From Henriciella sp. (GTDB lineage: Bacteria; Pseudomonadota; Alphaproteobacteria; Caulobacterales; Hyphomonadaceae), in the NCBI GenBank assembly GCA_013214545.1, contig JABSQB010000009.1:32615-96614 (forward strand): a stretch of DNA of 64,000 nucleotides. The letters are read 5' to 3'. Shown one piece after another: positions 17,304 to 25,259 of the stretch. Both the position numbers and the translations under genes were made by a program. Under the pieces are notes generated by a model, which saw nothing but the letters and a program-made list of their open reading frames with translations, had not been told where the DNA came from and did not search any database. Every line of letters starts with the position of its first letter. The first letter of the stretch is position 1.

Positions 17304-18658
17304 CCGATCGTTTCATCGAAGCTTGGCGAGACCGGCAGGATCTCCCTGACCCCGCTGCCATCCGGAGCCGTCGGATCGATTTCCATAATCGCAAGCGACC
17401 GTTCCGCTGACCCGTCGGTTCGGAACCGGAACAGGCCGTTCACACCAAGGAACCCATCGCGATTGATCAGTTCTTCCGTCTCCAGAACGCCGTCCTGTGA
17501 AAGCGCAACGACCAGGGCTGCTGCATCATAGGCGACTGCGGCCAGAGAGCTTGGCTCAGTGCCGTACAGGCGGGTGAAGCTCTGCTCGAAATCAGCAATG
17601 TCGCCCGCCGGGGCTGTCGGGAACCAGGCGCCGCGCAAACTTGGCTCGCGCCAGACCGCTTCGTCATTCCAACCGCCGAGGCCCAGCATCTTCACTTGCC
17701 GCGTATCAACCCCGTAATAGGCGAGCAATGGCGCGATCCGGCGCAGACGGTTGCCGCGTTCCGGCACCAACACAGCGACGCTGCCGCCAGCTTCAACCGC
17801 AGCCGCGATCGTTTGCGCGAAATATTCAGCTTCCGTGTTCGGGTTTGCGGTCGTTGGTTCATAGAAGCTGGAGGCCAGCATGAAGCCGCCATTCAGCAAG
17901 ACCGATTCCTGCATCGCGCCTTCAATCCGGGTGCCGAGTCTGCTTTGCGGGCCAAAGAACGCAAACTGATCATAACCGCGCAGAGCTGCATATTCGACAA
18001 TCGCCGCAACTTCCTCTTCCGGCGCGATCGAGGCCAGCCAGGCACCATAGCTCGCGACTGACTTGTCGTTTGAGAACGCAATCACCGGCTTGCCCTCTTC
18101 CGGTTCTTCAGCCCCGATGCCGAAGAAGCCAGGATCCGATTCTGGCGTCACCGCCTCACGAACTGGCTGAACATTGGCGCCAAAGAGCGGACCGAGTACG
18201 ACATCGACGCCTTTATTGGCGAGATCTTCTGCCGCTGTCGTCGCCTGGCTTTGCGACCCACCGGTATCCTTGGGCAGAAGCACGATATTCTCATTGCCAT
18301 AATCGAACAGCGCGAGCTCAATTCCGGCCAGCATGCCCTCAGCTTGTTGGCGCACGCGAGGATTGGGATGCGTAAATGGCAGCATCACGCCCGCGCGAAT
18401 AATCTCGCGGCCTTGCATATGCGGCGGCGTGAACGGGCCTTCCGGTATGACGATCTCGCCCATGCCTTCTTCTTCGATCGGGCTGCCATCTGGATTGGTC
18501 GTTTCTGTCCCCGGCACAGGATCGACGCGCGGATTTCCGGTCGAAATCGGCCCAACCGGCCCAGGCGCCTGGGTTGCGCAGCCTGCCAGAGCGAGAAAAG
18601 TCGCAAAAAACAGGATTGGCAGGGGCCTGCGGACGCGCGATGTTGCCGGTGATGTCAT
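17300..18658 (-). CDS. LpoA-like lipoprotein with periplasmic-binding fold
   Basis: The start is the ATG at 18658, preceded by AGAGGGATA, giving 452 residues. The lipobox is FLALAGC. A Pro/Gly-rich linker (about residues 30-75) leads into a type I periplasmic binding fold beginning at IRAGVMLPFTHPNPRVR. This resembles the Leu/Ile/Val-binding group and the C-terminal half of LpoA, the outer-membrane activator of PBP1A. In this context, beside rsmI and yraN as in many proteobacteria, a peptidoglycan synthesis role is plausible but not shown. Confidence 0.82.
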   Translation of the reverse strand: MTSPATSRVRRPLPILFFATFLALAGCATQAPGPVGPISTGNPRVDPVPGTETTNPDGSPIEEEGMGEIVIPEGPFTPPHMQGREIIRAGVMLPFTHPNPRVRQQAEGMLAGIELALFDYGNENIVLLPKDTGGSQSQATTAAEDLANKGVDVVLGPLFGANVQPVREAVTPESDPGFFGIGAEEPEEGKPVIAFSNDKSVASYGAWLASIAPEEEVAAIVEYAALRGYDQFAFFGPQSRLGTRIEGAMQESVLLNGGFMLASSFYEPTTANPNTEAEYFAQTIAAAVEAGGSVAVLVPERGNRLRRIAPLLAYYGVDTRQVKMLGLGGWNDEAVWREPSLRGAWFPTAPAGDIADFEQSFTRLYGTEPSSLAAVAYDAAALVVALSQDGVLETEELINRDGFLGVNGLFRFRTDGSAERSLAIMEIDPTAPDGSGVREILPVSPSFDETIG

Positions 18659-18696
18659 CAAAGTATCCCTCTTCCACTGCACCAGATGGCGGCGAC

Positions 18697-19578
18697 GTGA
18701 GTCGCTTATCAAGCGAGCCTAAATCCGGGACCGCGGCGGCGCAACCGCTTGAGTCCGGTCTTTACATCGTCGCGACTCCAATCGGGAACCTGCGCGATAT
18801 CAGCCTGCGGGCGCTCGACACGCTTCAGGCCGTGGATGAAGTACTCGCTGAAGACACACGCGTCGCCAGACGATTGCTAGATGCACACGGCATCCGCGCC
18901 AAACTCAGCCCCTACCATGACCATAATGGGGCAAAGCGCCGACCTGAAATTCTTGAGAAGCTGGCGGGCGGCGCCACCATCGCGCTGATCAGCGATGCGG
19001 GCACACCGCTGGTGTCCGATCCAGGCTGGAAACTCTCTCGCACTGCGCTTGATGCCGGGCACCGCGTTTTTCCAGTTCCAGGCGCATCCGCCCTCCTCGC
19101 TGGCCTGGTCGCAAGCGGTTTGCCAAGCGATCGCTTCATGTTTTGCGGCTTCCTGCCGTCCAAAACCAACGCCAGGCAGAAAGCTGCGGCAGAACTTGTC
19201 GGCGTCCCCTCGACGCTGGTTTTTTATGAATCCGGCCCGCGTCTGGCGGACAGCTTGAGAGACCTTGCGACAGTATTGGGTGAAAAGCGGGAAGCTGCCG
19301 TGAGCCGCGAGCTGACCAAACTGTTCGAAGAAACGCGGCGCGGCACGCTGGGCGAACTCGCAGCCCATTACAGCGAGACTGGTCCACCAAAAGGCGAAAT
19401 CGTGCTTCTCGTCGGCCCGCCGCTGGACGAGGCGATCAGCGAGGAAGCCCTCGACGATGCTATTCGAACAGCGCTGCAATCATTGTCGGTCAAACAGGCC
19501 GCAGCTGAAATTGCGGCGCGACTGGATCTACCAAAACGGGACGTATATCAGCGCGCACTCGCTCTGAAAGATGGCTAG
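18697..19578 (+). CDS. rsmI: 16S rRNA (cytidine1402-2'-O)-methyltransferase
   Basis: The tetrapyrrole-methylase fold is shown by YIVATPIGNLRDISLRALDT, then AEDTRVARRLL, ISDAGTPLVSDPG and FPVPGASALLAGL. RsmI methylates C1402 of 16S rRNA together with RsmH. I chose GTG at 18697 (293 residues), which leaves a short gap to the divergent gene. ATG at 18652 is in frame but would overlap the start of that gene by seven bases. The stop overlaps the yraN frame by eight bases. Confidence 0.92.
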   Translation: MSRLSSEPKSGTAAAQPLESGLYIVATPIGNLRDISLRALDTLQAVDEVLAEDTRVARRLLDAHGIRAKLSPYHDHNGAKRRPEILEKLAGGATIALISDAGTPLVSDPGWKLSRTALDAGHRVFPVPGASALLAGLVASGLPSDRFMFCGFLPSKTNARQKAAAELVGVPSTLVFYESGPRLADSLRDLATVLGEKREAAVSRELTKLFEETRRGTLGELAAHYSETGPPKGEIVLLVGPPLDEAISEEALDDAIRTALQSLSVKQAAAEIAARLDLPKRDVYQRALALKDG

Positions 19579-19933
19579 CCGCAAGCGCAAACAGGCCGAG
19601 CGCCGCGGCCGGTGGGCGGAGCACTATGCAGCTGCGTGGCTCCGCTTGAAGGGATAAAGTATCCTCGCTCATCGCGTGAAGCTGCAAGTTGGCGAAGTGG
19701 ATCTGATCGCTCGGCGCGGATCGGTTCTGGCCTTCATCGAGGTCAAACAACGCGCCTCGCTGGAGGCGGCTCAAACAGCGGTTCCGTGGAGCGCCTGGCA
19801 ACGAATTGCGCGCGCCAGTGAACTTTGGGCGAGCCAAAATGTCCGTGCCGCGGCGCTCGACTGGCGCTATGATTTGATTGCTGTCACGCCATGGGCTCTG
19901 CCAAAACATTACAAGGACTTCTGGCGCCCTTGA
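19571..19933 (+). pseudogene. yraN: YraN (UPF0102) family gene interrupted by an in-frame stop
   Basis: The ATG at 19571 opens MASRKRKQAERRGRWAEHY and reads AAAWLRLKG to a TAA at 19655-19657. The same frame then continues SILAHRVKLQVGEVDLIARRG, with the nuclease-like GEVD and FIEVKQ motifs, to a stop at 19933. Family members have an aromatic residue where the TAA lies (LKGY-x-IL), so a single Tyr-to-ochre change explains the break; no frameshift is present. An 85-residue product could start at GTG 19676. Sequencing error is also possible. Adjacency to rsmI is typical. Confidence 0.82.
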
Positions 19934-19998
19934 TCGATGCCGCAATATCGCCCCATCCCTGTTCTAAATCGCCCGCAGGAAATTTGAGGAACCATTCT

Positions 19999-20649
19999 AT
20001 GTCTCGTCTCGTTGCCAGCCTCAGCCTGATCGCCCTGTTCCCGCTCGCCGGCGGGTGTGCCACCGCAATTGTCGGAGCCGCAGGTGCAACTGCAGTCACC
20101 GCGACGCAGGAACGCTCTTTCGGGGAAGCCCTGGACGACGCTGCGGTTTCCAATGAGATTAAATCCAAACTGCTCGCCAATGGCGGCATGTCCGAAGTCG
20201 ACGTGGAAGTCGCGGGCGGCGTTGTGTTGTTATCCGGCCGGGTCTGGACGCCGGAATTGCGGCTCAAGGCTGAAAGCCTCGCATGGTCGGTGCGCCGCGC
20301 CGACGACGTTGCCAACGAGATTCGGGTCGAAGCCCCCGGCGGTTTTTTTGCGAATGCTTCAGATGAGCTGATCTCGACCCGCGTTCGCGCCCGTTTGCTC
20401 GGCTCCTCAACGGTTCAGGCCAATAATTTCAATGTCGAGACCTATGGCGGCACGGTCTATCTTTTGGGCGTTGCCCGTTCAGCAAGAGAGCTCGAACAAG
20501 CGGCGGAGGAAGCGAGCAAGGTTGGCGGCGTCAATCAAGTCGTGTCCTATGTCCGCCTGCGCAATGAGCGCGGCGAAATCGTGCCCTACACGCCTGCTCA
20601 ACCGGCCGAAGTCGAGTCGGGCGAGCTGCTTGGCGGTCCCGGCAGCTAA
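19999..20649 (+). CDS. BON-domain lipoprotein
   Basis: The start is the ATG at 19999, preceded by TTGAGGAA, giving 216 residues. The lipobox is FPLAGGC. Two BON domains follow: residues about 50-115 (DDAAVSNEIKSKLL, GVVLLSGRVWT) and about 125-190 (LISTRVRARLL, GTVYLLGVARS). This resembles the DolP/OsmY layout, in which the protein sits on the inner face of the outer membrane and supports envelope integrity. The genomic setting after yraN matches that of dolP in gammaproteobacteria. Confidence 0.88.
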   Translation: MSRLVASLSLIALFPLAGGCATAIVGAAGATAVTATQERSFGEALDDAAVSNEIKSKLLANGGMSEVDVEVAGGVVLLSGRVWTPELRLKAESLAWSVRRADDVANEIRVEAPGGFFANASDELISTRVRARLLGSSTVQANNFNVETYGGTVYLLGVARSARELEQAAEEASKVGGVNQVVSYVRLRNERGEIVPYTPAQPAEVESGELLGGPGS

Positions 20650-20700
20650 AATCCTGTCTCATGTTCGAGCTTGATAATCGCTTTGCAATCTCAGCGAGCG

Positions 20701-20731
20701 TCCTCATATAAGCGTCTGAATTTTATGAGGA
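20701..20731 (+). promoter_or_regulatory. Hairpin pairing the gshB ribosome binding site
   Basis: TCCTCATA (20701-20708) pairs perfectly with TATGAGGA (20724-20731). The right arm contains the GAGGA Shine-Dalgarno of gshB, six bases before its ATG. If the left arm is transcribed, the site would be masked. CATATAAG in the left arm could instead be a -10 element, in which case the hairpin would not form. Confidence 0.5.
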
Positions 20732-20737
20732 ACCGCC

Positions 20738-21688
20738 ATGACTCTGCGCGTCGCCATCCAAACCGATCCCCTGGAAACCGCGGCTGTGGAGTCCAACACG
20801 ACTTTTGCGCTCGCCGAAGCGGCGCAGAAGATTGGCGCCGAACTGTTTGAGTACCAACCGGAAAACCAGACTTACTCTGAAGGACGGATCACGGCCTATG
20901 CCCGGCCGATGACGGTTCAGCGCGTCCCGGGAAACCCGGCAACGTTTAAAGACCGGATCACCCTGGATCTGCGAAATGACGTCGATGTCGTCCTGATGCG
21001 GCAAGACCCGCCATTCGACATGGCCTACATCACCGCTTGCCATATTCTTGAACTGCTGAAGCCGGATACGTTGGTTCTGAATGATCCAGAGCATGTGCGT
21101 TCAGGGCCAGAAAAGCTCTACCCCTTGTTGGTACCGGACTTCATGCCGCCGACAATGATCACGCGCGACAAGGCCGAGATGAACGCGTTTCGCGATGCGC
21201 ATAAGGATGTCATCATCAAACCGCTTTATGGCTTTGGCGGCGGCGATGTGTTCCGCGTCAAACCCGAAGACAGCAATTTCGGGCCCCTGGTCGATCTGTT
21301 CCTCGGGCGGACACGCGAGCCTTTGATTGTACAAGCCTTTTTGCCGGCTGTGGCCGAAGGTGACAAACGAATCATTTTGATCGATGGGGAGGCCGTTGGC
21401 GGCTTCAACCGGGTGCCTTTGAAGGGTCATGCCCGTTCAAATCTCGCAGTTGGCGGGACGGCTGAACCAAGTGATCTCAGCGAGGCCGACCTCGCCATCT
21501 GCGCCGCGATAGGCCCGCACTTAAAGGCTCGCGGGCAGGTTCTGGTCGGTATCGATGTGATTGGCGGGAGACTGACTGAGGTCAACAATACGTCTCCAAC
21601 GGGCGTCCAACAGGTTCGTGACTTTACAGGACGCGATCCAGCGGCAATGTTTTGGAAGGTGGTGCAAGATAAACTTGCCAACACATAG
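20738..21688 (+). CDS. gshB: Glutathione synthetase
   Basis: The 316-residue ATP-grasp ligase matches the bacterial GshB length. Recognisable segments are VLMRQDPPFDMAYITA, LVLNDPEHVR, the Gly-rich loop KPLYGFGGGDVFR, and the C-terminal GIDVIGGRLTEVNNTSPTG with the metal-binding Glu-Asn. It joins glycine to gamma-glutamylcysteine using ATP. A GAGGA Shine-Dalgarno lies before the ATG, within an inverted repeat. A small lipoprotein gene follows on the same strand. Confidence 0.96.
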   Translation: MTLRVAIQTDPLETAAVESNTTFALAEAAQKIGAELFEYQPENQTYSEGRITAYARPMTVQRVPGNPATFKDRITLDLRNDVDVVLMRQDPPFDMAYITACHILELLKPDTLVLNDPEHVRSGPEKLYPLLVPDFMPPTMITRDKAEMNAFRDAHKDVIIKPLYGFGGGDVFRVKPEDSNFGPLVDLFLGRTREPLIVQAFLPAVAEGDKRIILIDGEAVGGFNRVPLKGHARSNLAVGGTAEPSDLSEADLAICAAIGPHLKARGQVLVGIDVIGGRLTEVNNTSPTGVQQVRDFTGRDPAAMFWKVVQDKLANT

Positions 21689-21710
21689 CCAGACGGCCAA
21701 AATCGGAGCC

Positions 21711-22109
21711 ATGAATATGAAAGCTCTTTCAATCGCATCCGCCCTCGCGCTCGCCATAGCCGGAACCGCCTGCTCGCAGGCCAGTGACAGCGACGCAGAG
21801 ACACCTGAAGCAGAGACATCTACCGAAACCTCGACCGAAGCCGAAGTCGATATGACCGGGTTCAATCTCGGCCTTCCGACCGAAATGGAAACGCCTGAGG
21901 CTATTCCCGCGGGCGAGTTCAATCTCGGGATCGAAGGGATCGAAGGGATCGAAACTTCCAATACGGATGGGTTCAATCTCGGAACGGAACTGGGCGCTTC
22001 CGGTGGACTCGAAGAAGTCCCGGAGATCGGCGCAAGTATTGTCGAAGAAGAAACCGACGAACTTGAAATCGAACCGATTGACGACGAACCTGTTATCCGT
22101 CTCGATTAA
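21711..22109 (+). CDS. Small acidic lipoprotein with FNLG repeats
   Basis: The start is the ATG at 21711, preceded by CGGAG, giving 132 residues. The lipobox is AIAGTAC. The mature part is extremely acidic, with Thr/Glu-rich stretches. It contains three copies of a short repeat (GFNLGLP, EFNLGIE, GFNLGTE) spaced by about 20-30 residues, and a tandem IEGIEGIE. I do not recognise a family, and the chain looks disordered. It lies between gshB and comM on the same strand. Confidence 0.7.
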   Translation: MNMKALSIASALALAIAGTACSQASDSDAETPEAETSTETSTEAEVDMTGFNLGLPTEMETPEAIPAGEFNLGIEGIEGIETSNTDGFNLGTELGASGGLEEVPEIGASIVEEETDELEIEPIDDEPVIRLD

Positions 22110-22130
22110 AGTATAAAATCGTTCTTTATT

Positions 22131-22172
22131 TGTTCTTTGCTTTCTGTTATGCAGAACAGGAAGAAAGGAACA
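22131..22172 (+). promoter_or_regulatory. Hairpin pairing the comM ribosome binding site
   Basis: An 18-base arm (22131-22148) can pair with 22155-22172 around a six-base loop, with 15 Watson-Crick pairs, two G-U pairs and one mismatch. The right arm contains the AAGAAAGGAA Shine-Dalgarno just before the ATG at 22176. This could be a thermosensor or translational control element. It could also be part of the preceding gene's 3' end. Confidence 0.5.
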
Positions 22173-22175
22173 CTT

Positions 22176-23720
22176 ATGGTCGCCCGTATAACGACATTCG
22201 CCTTTGAAGGCATCGCCGCAAATCCTGTTGATGTACAAGTACACATGGCGGGCGGAAACCAACCGATCTTCACGATTGTTGGTTTGCCAGATAAAGCTGT
22301 GGCTGAGAGCCGGGAACGCGTCCGCGCCGCCTTTAGCGCGATTGGGCTGGCGCTTCCGCCTAAGCGCATCACCGTCAATCTCGCCCCCGCTGACCTGCCC
22401 AAGGAAGGCAGTCATTATGATCTTCCGATCGCCCTCGGTGTTTTAGCGATCATGGGCATTCTGTCGCCAGATGCCCTTGATGGCCATGCTGCGATTGGTG
22501 AACTGTCTCTGGATGGCCGCATTGCCGCAACGATTGGGGTTCTGCCCGCCGCCATGCAGGCGCTTGAAATGGATCTTCGTCTGATCTGTCCAGAGGCTTG
22601 CGGTCCCGAAGCAGCCTGGGCCGGAGACGGCAATCTCGCAGCACCCAATCTGCTCAGTCTGATCAACCATTTTTCTGGCCGAACGCCGCTCTCCTGCCCG
22701 CCTCCGGGGGAGCTCGCTGCGCCGATTGTTCCGCTCGACCTGAGAGATGTCAAAGGACAGGACGGCGCCAAGCGCGTGCTCGAGATTGCCGCGGCAGGCG
22801 GTCACAATCTGCTGTTTTGCGGGCCGCCCGGATCGGGAAAGTCAATGCTGGCCAAACGCTTACCGGGACTTTTGCCCGATCTGTCAGCGCAGGAACTGTT
22901 GGAAGCTTCGCAAATTCAGTCCGTAGCTGGCCTGCTTGAGCGTGGGCAATTGTCCCGCGCCCGTCCGTTCCGTGCGCCGCACCATTCCGCGTCTATGGCC
23001 GCTCTGGTTGGCGGCGGCATCCGGGCGCGTCCTGGCGAAATTTCGCTGGCTCATCATGGCGTGCTCTTCTTGGACGAATTGCCCGAGTTTTCTGGCCAGG
23101 TGCTCGATAGTTTGAGGCAGCCTCTGGAAGATGGCGAGGTCACGATCTCAAGGGCCAATCGGCATGTGAAATACCCGGCCCGGTTTCAGCTGATCGCTGC
23201 CATGAATCCTTGTCGCTGTGGCGGTGGGGAGACCCCGTGCCGAAAGGCCCCGCGCTGCGCGCAGCAATATCAGGCGCGTCTGTCCGGACCGTTCCTCGAT
23301 CGTATCGACCTGTTCTTTGATACACCCGCCGTCACCGCGATTGACCTTGCCTTGCCACCGCCTTCTGAGGGCAGCGCCGACGTTGCAAAACGGGTCGCTG
23401 CCGCGCGGGTCCAGCAAGCTGAGCGCTATGCCGACGTGTCTACGCCCGCGCATCGGTGCCTAAACGTCGATGCAACCGGCGCTGAACTGGACGCCCACGC
23501 CGCGCCCGATGCGGCAGGAGAAGCTCTGATTGCCGACGCCGCGGCGAAGTTCAATCTGTCGGCCAGGGCCTATCATCGGGTGTTGAAAGTGGCCCGTACC
23601 ATCGCCGATCTGGAGGCCTCAGATCAGGTGCGGCGGGTACATGTCGCCGAGGCTTTGTCCTATCGCCACCGCCCTGCAGCGGATATGGAAACGGCCAGGT
23701 CCGGCGCGCTGGCGCACTAG
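22176..23720 (+). CDS. comM: ComM/YifB-type AAA+ ATPase (Mg-chelatase subunit ChlI family)
   Basis: The start is the ATG at 22176, giving 514 residues. The N-terminal domain begins ARITTFAFEGIAANPVDVQV, with IVGLPDKAVAESRERV. Walker A is GPPGSGKSMLAKRLPG, Walker B is VLFLDELPEF, and the C-terminal domain carries LSARAYHRVLKVARTIADLE. ComM is a hexameric helicase that promotes branch migration during integration of transformed DNA in Vibrio. The same role is inferred here. A predicted hairpin covers its ribosome binding site. Confidence 0.95.
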   Translation: MVARITTFAFEGIAANPVDVQVHMAGGNQPIFTIVGLPDKAVAESRERVRAAFSAIGLALPPKRITVNLAPADLPKEGSHYDLPIALGVLAIMGILSPDALDGHAAIGELSLDGRIAATIGVLPAAMQALEMDLRLICPEACGPEAAWAGDGNLAAPNLLSLINHFSGRTPLSCPPPGELAAPIVPLDLRDVKGQDGAKRVLEIAAAGGHNLLFCGPPGSGKSMLAKRLPGLLPDLSAQELLEASQIQSVAGLLERGQLSRARPFRAPHHSASMAALVGGGIRARPGEISLAHHGVLFLDELPEFSGQVLDSLRQPLEDGEVTISRANRHVKYPARFQLIAAMNPCRCGGGETPCRKAPRCAQQYQARLSGPFLDRIDLFFDTPAVTAIDLALPPPSEGSADVAKRVAAARVQQAERYADVSTPAHRCLNVDATGAELDAHAAPDAAGEALIADAAAKFNLSARAYHRVLKVARTIADLEASDQVRRVHVAEALSYRHRPAADMETARSGALAH

Positions 23721-23756
23721 GCCGCGAAAACGCGGGATGCATTAAGCAAATCCTCA

Positions 23757-25259
23757 ATGCCTTGTGGCATAAATGGGAGGATGAATGAGAATGATCCAAA
23801 GCTCAGTCCTGAACAGTCTTTTCTGGCCACCGCCAGTCACGAGATCCGCACGCCGCTAAACGGCATTCTCGGGACCGTATCGCTCTTGCTCGAAACCGAA
23901 CTGTCGCCTGCGCAGCGAGAATATGCGGATGCGATCCAGAATTCCGGCGAGCGACTGCTCGATCTGCTCAACAATGTGCTCGATTTTGCCCGCCTCGATA
24001 CAGGCGAGATCGAACTCTCCAACGAGGTTTTCCGTCCGACCGCCCTTGCGCGCGAGGTGATTGAACTGCTGTCGCCGCGCGCCCATGCCCGCGGGCTCGA
24101 CATAGCGCTGCGTTGTCAAGCTGACCGGGCGCTGACGCTGCGCGGGGATGCCGGTAAAGCCCGTCAGATCCTGTTCAATCTGATCGGAAACGCCCTCAAA
24201 TTCGCCGACGAAGGTTCGATTCTCGTCGATCTGGCTTTCAAGGATGGTCAGCTCATTTTCGACGTGTTCGATACCGGCCCGGGCATCGCGCCAGCTGATC
24301 AGGCGCAGCTCTTCGAAGCGTTCCAGCAAGTCAGCCACACCGATACCCAGAAAGATGGCGGCGTCGGTCTCGGCCTCGCGATTGTCAGCCGGATCTGCGA
24401 AGCGCTGGGTGGCGAGATATCTGTGTCCAGCACCGTCGGGGTTGGCACCTGTTTCCGGGTCAATCTACCCTTCGAAGAGGAAAAATCCGAGGCCTATCTC
24501 GCCGCGAATGATGCGATTGAAGGCCGGGTTATTCTGGTCGGCCTGCCCGCCGCGACCACCCTATCTGCAGCGGCCTCCTTGCTGAAAGCTGGGGCCGAAG
24601 TGCTCAACATCCTACCGCCCAGCGCGGCGCTGAAGGTTCGAGCGAACCTGATCCTCGCCGGCGCTGATCTGCCGGAAGACACTTTGCGCGCGCTCTGCAA
24701 TACCGCCCCTGTCTTGATTGTTCTGCGCCCAGAGGACCGAGCCGAGATGCCGCGTTTTCGCACGCTTGGCGCAGCCGGTTGGATGGTGCGCCCCCTACGG
24801 GCCAAATCGCTGATTGAGCGCGCCGGACTGGCAATTTCCGGCGCCGTCGCCAGCGAATCTGACACGCTTGAAACCGGGCAAGGCCATGTTCTGATTGCCG
24901 ATGACAATCCTATTAACGCCCTGATTGCGCGGCGTGCCATGGAATCGTCAGGATTCACCGCCACGGTTGCCTCAACAGGACGCGAGGCTCTCGACGCGGT
25001 CGAGCAAATCAGTCCAGACTTGATATTGATGGATCTGAGGATGCCGATCATGGACGGGTTTGAAGCCACCAAACAGCTGCGCGCCGCGGGCCATACCATG
25101 CCCGTGATCGCCGTTTCAGCTGAAATCAATCCCGAAATTGAACGCCGCGCGCGCGATGCCGGGGCCAATGGCGTCGCCGCCAAGCCCCTGGACGCCGAGG
25201 CCCTGCGTCAGTTGGCCCTGAAATGGACCAGCCAGACCAAAACTGCAGGCGCCGCGTGA
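23757..25259 (+). CDS. Soluble hybrid histidine kinase with pseudo-receiver and receiver
   Basis: The 500-residue protein has no membrane segment or PAS domain. The HisKA motif is SHEIRTPLNG with His28, and the ATPase has the N box (NLIGNALKF) and G boxes (DTGPGIAP, GVGLGLAI). Residues about 255-365 look like a receiver but have lost the phospho-acceptor (LILAGADLP, Gly for Asp) and the Lys (VRPLR). A true receiver follows with Asp426 (LMDLRMP). The start is ATG 23757, or 23781 directly abutting GGGAGG. Its stop overlaps the GTG of the permease. Confidence 0.85.
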   Translation: MPCGINGRMNENDPKLSPEQSFLATASHEIRTPLNGILGTVSLLLETELSPAQREYADAIQNSGERLLDLLNNVLDFARLDTGEIELSNEVFRPTALAREVIELLSPRAHARGLDIALRCQADRALTLRGDAGKARQILFNLIGNALKFADEGSILVDLAFKDGQLIFDVFDTGPGIAPADQAQLFEAFQQVSHTDTQKDGGVGLGLAIVSRICEALGGEISVSSTVGVGTCFRVNLPFEEEKSEAYLAANDAIEGRVILVGLPAATTLSAAASLLKAGAEVLNILPPSAALKVRANLILAGADLPEDTLRALCNTAPVLIVLRPEDRAEMPRFRTLGAAGWMVRPLRAKSLIERAGLAISGAVASESDTLETGQGHVLIADDNPINALIARRAMESSGFTATVASTGREALDAVEQISPDLILMDLRMPIMDGFEATKQLRAAGHTMPVIAVSAEINPEIERRARDAGANGVAAKPLDAEALRQLALKWTSQTKTAGAA

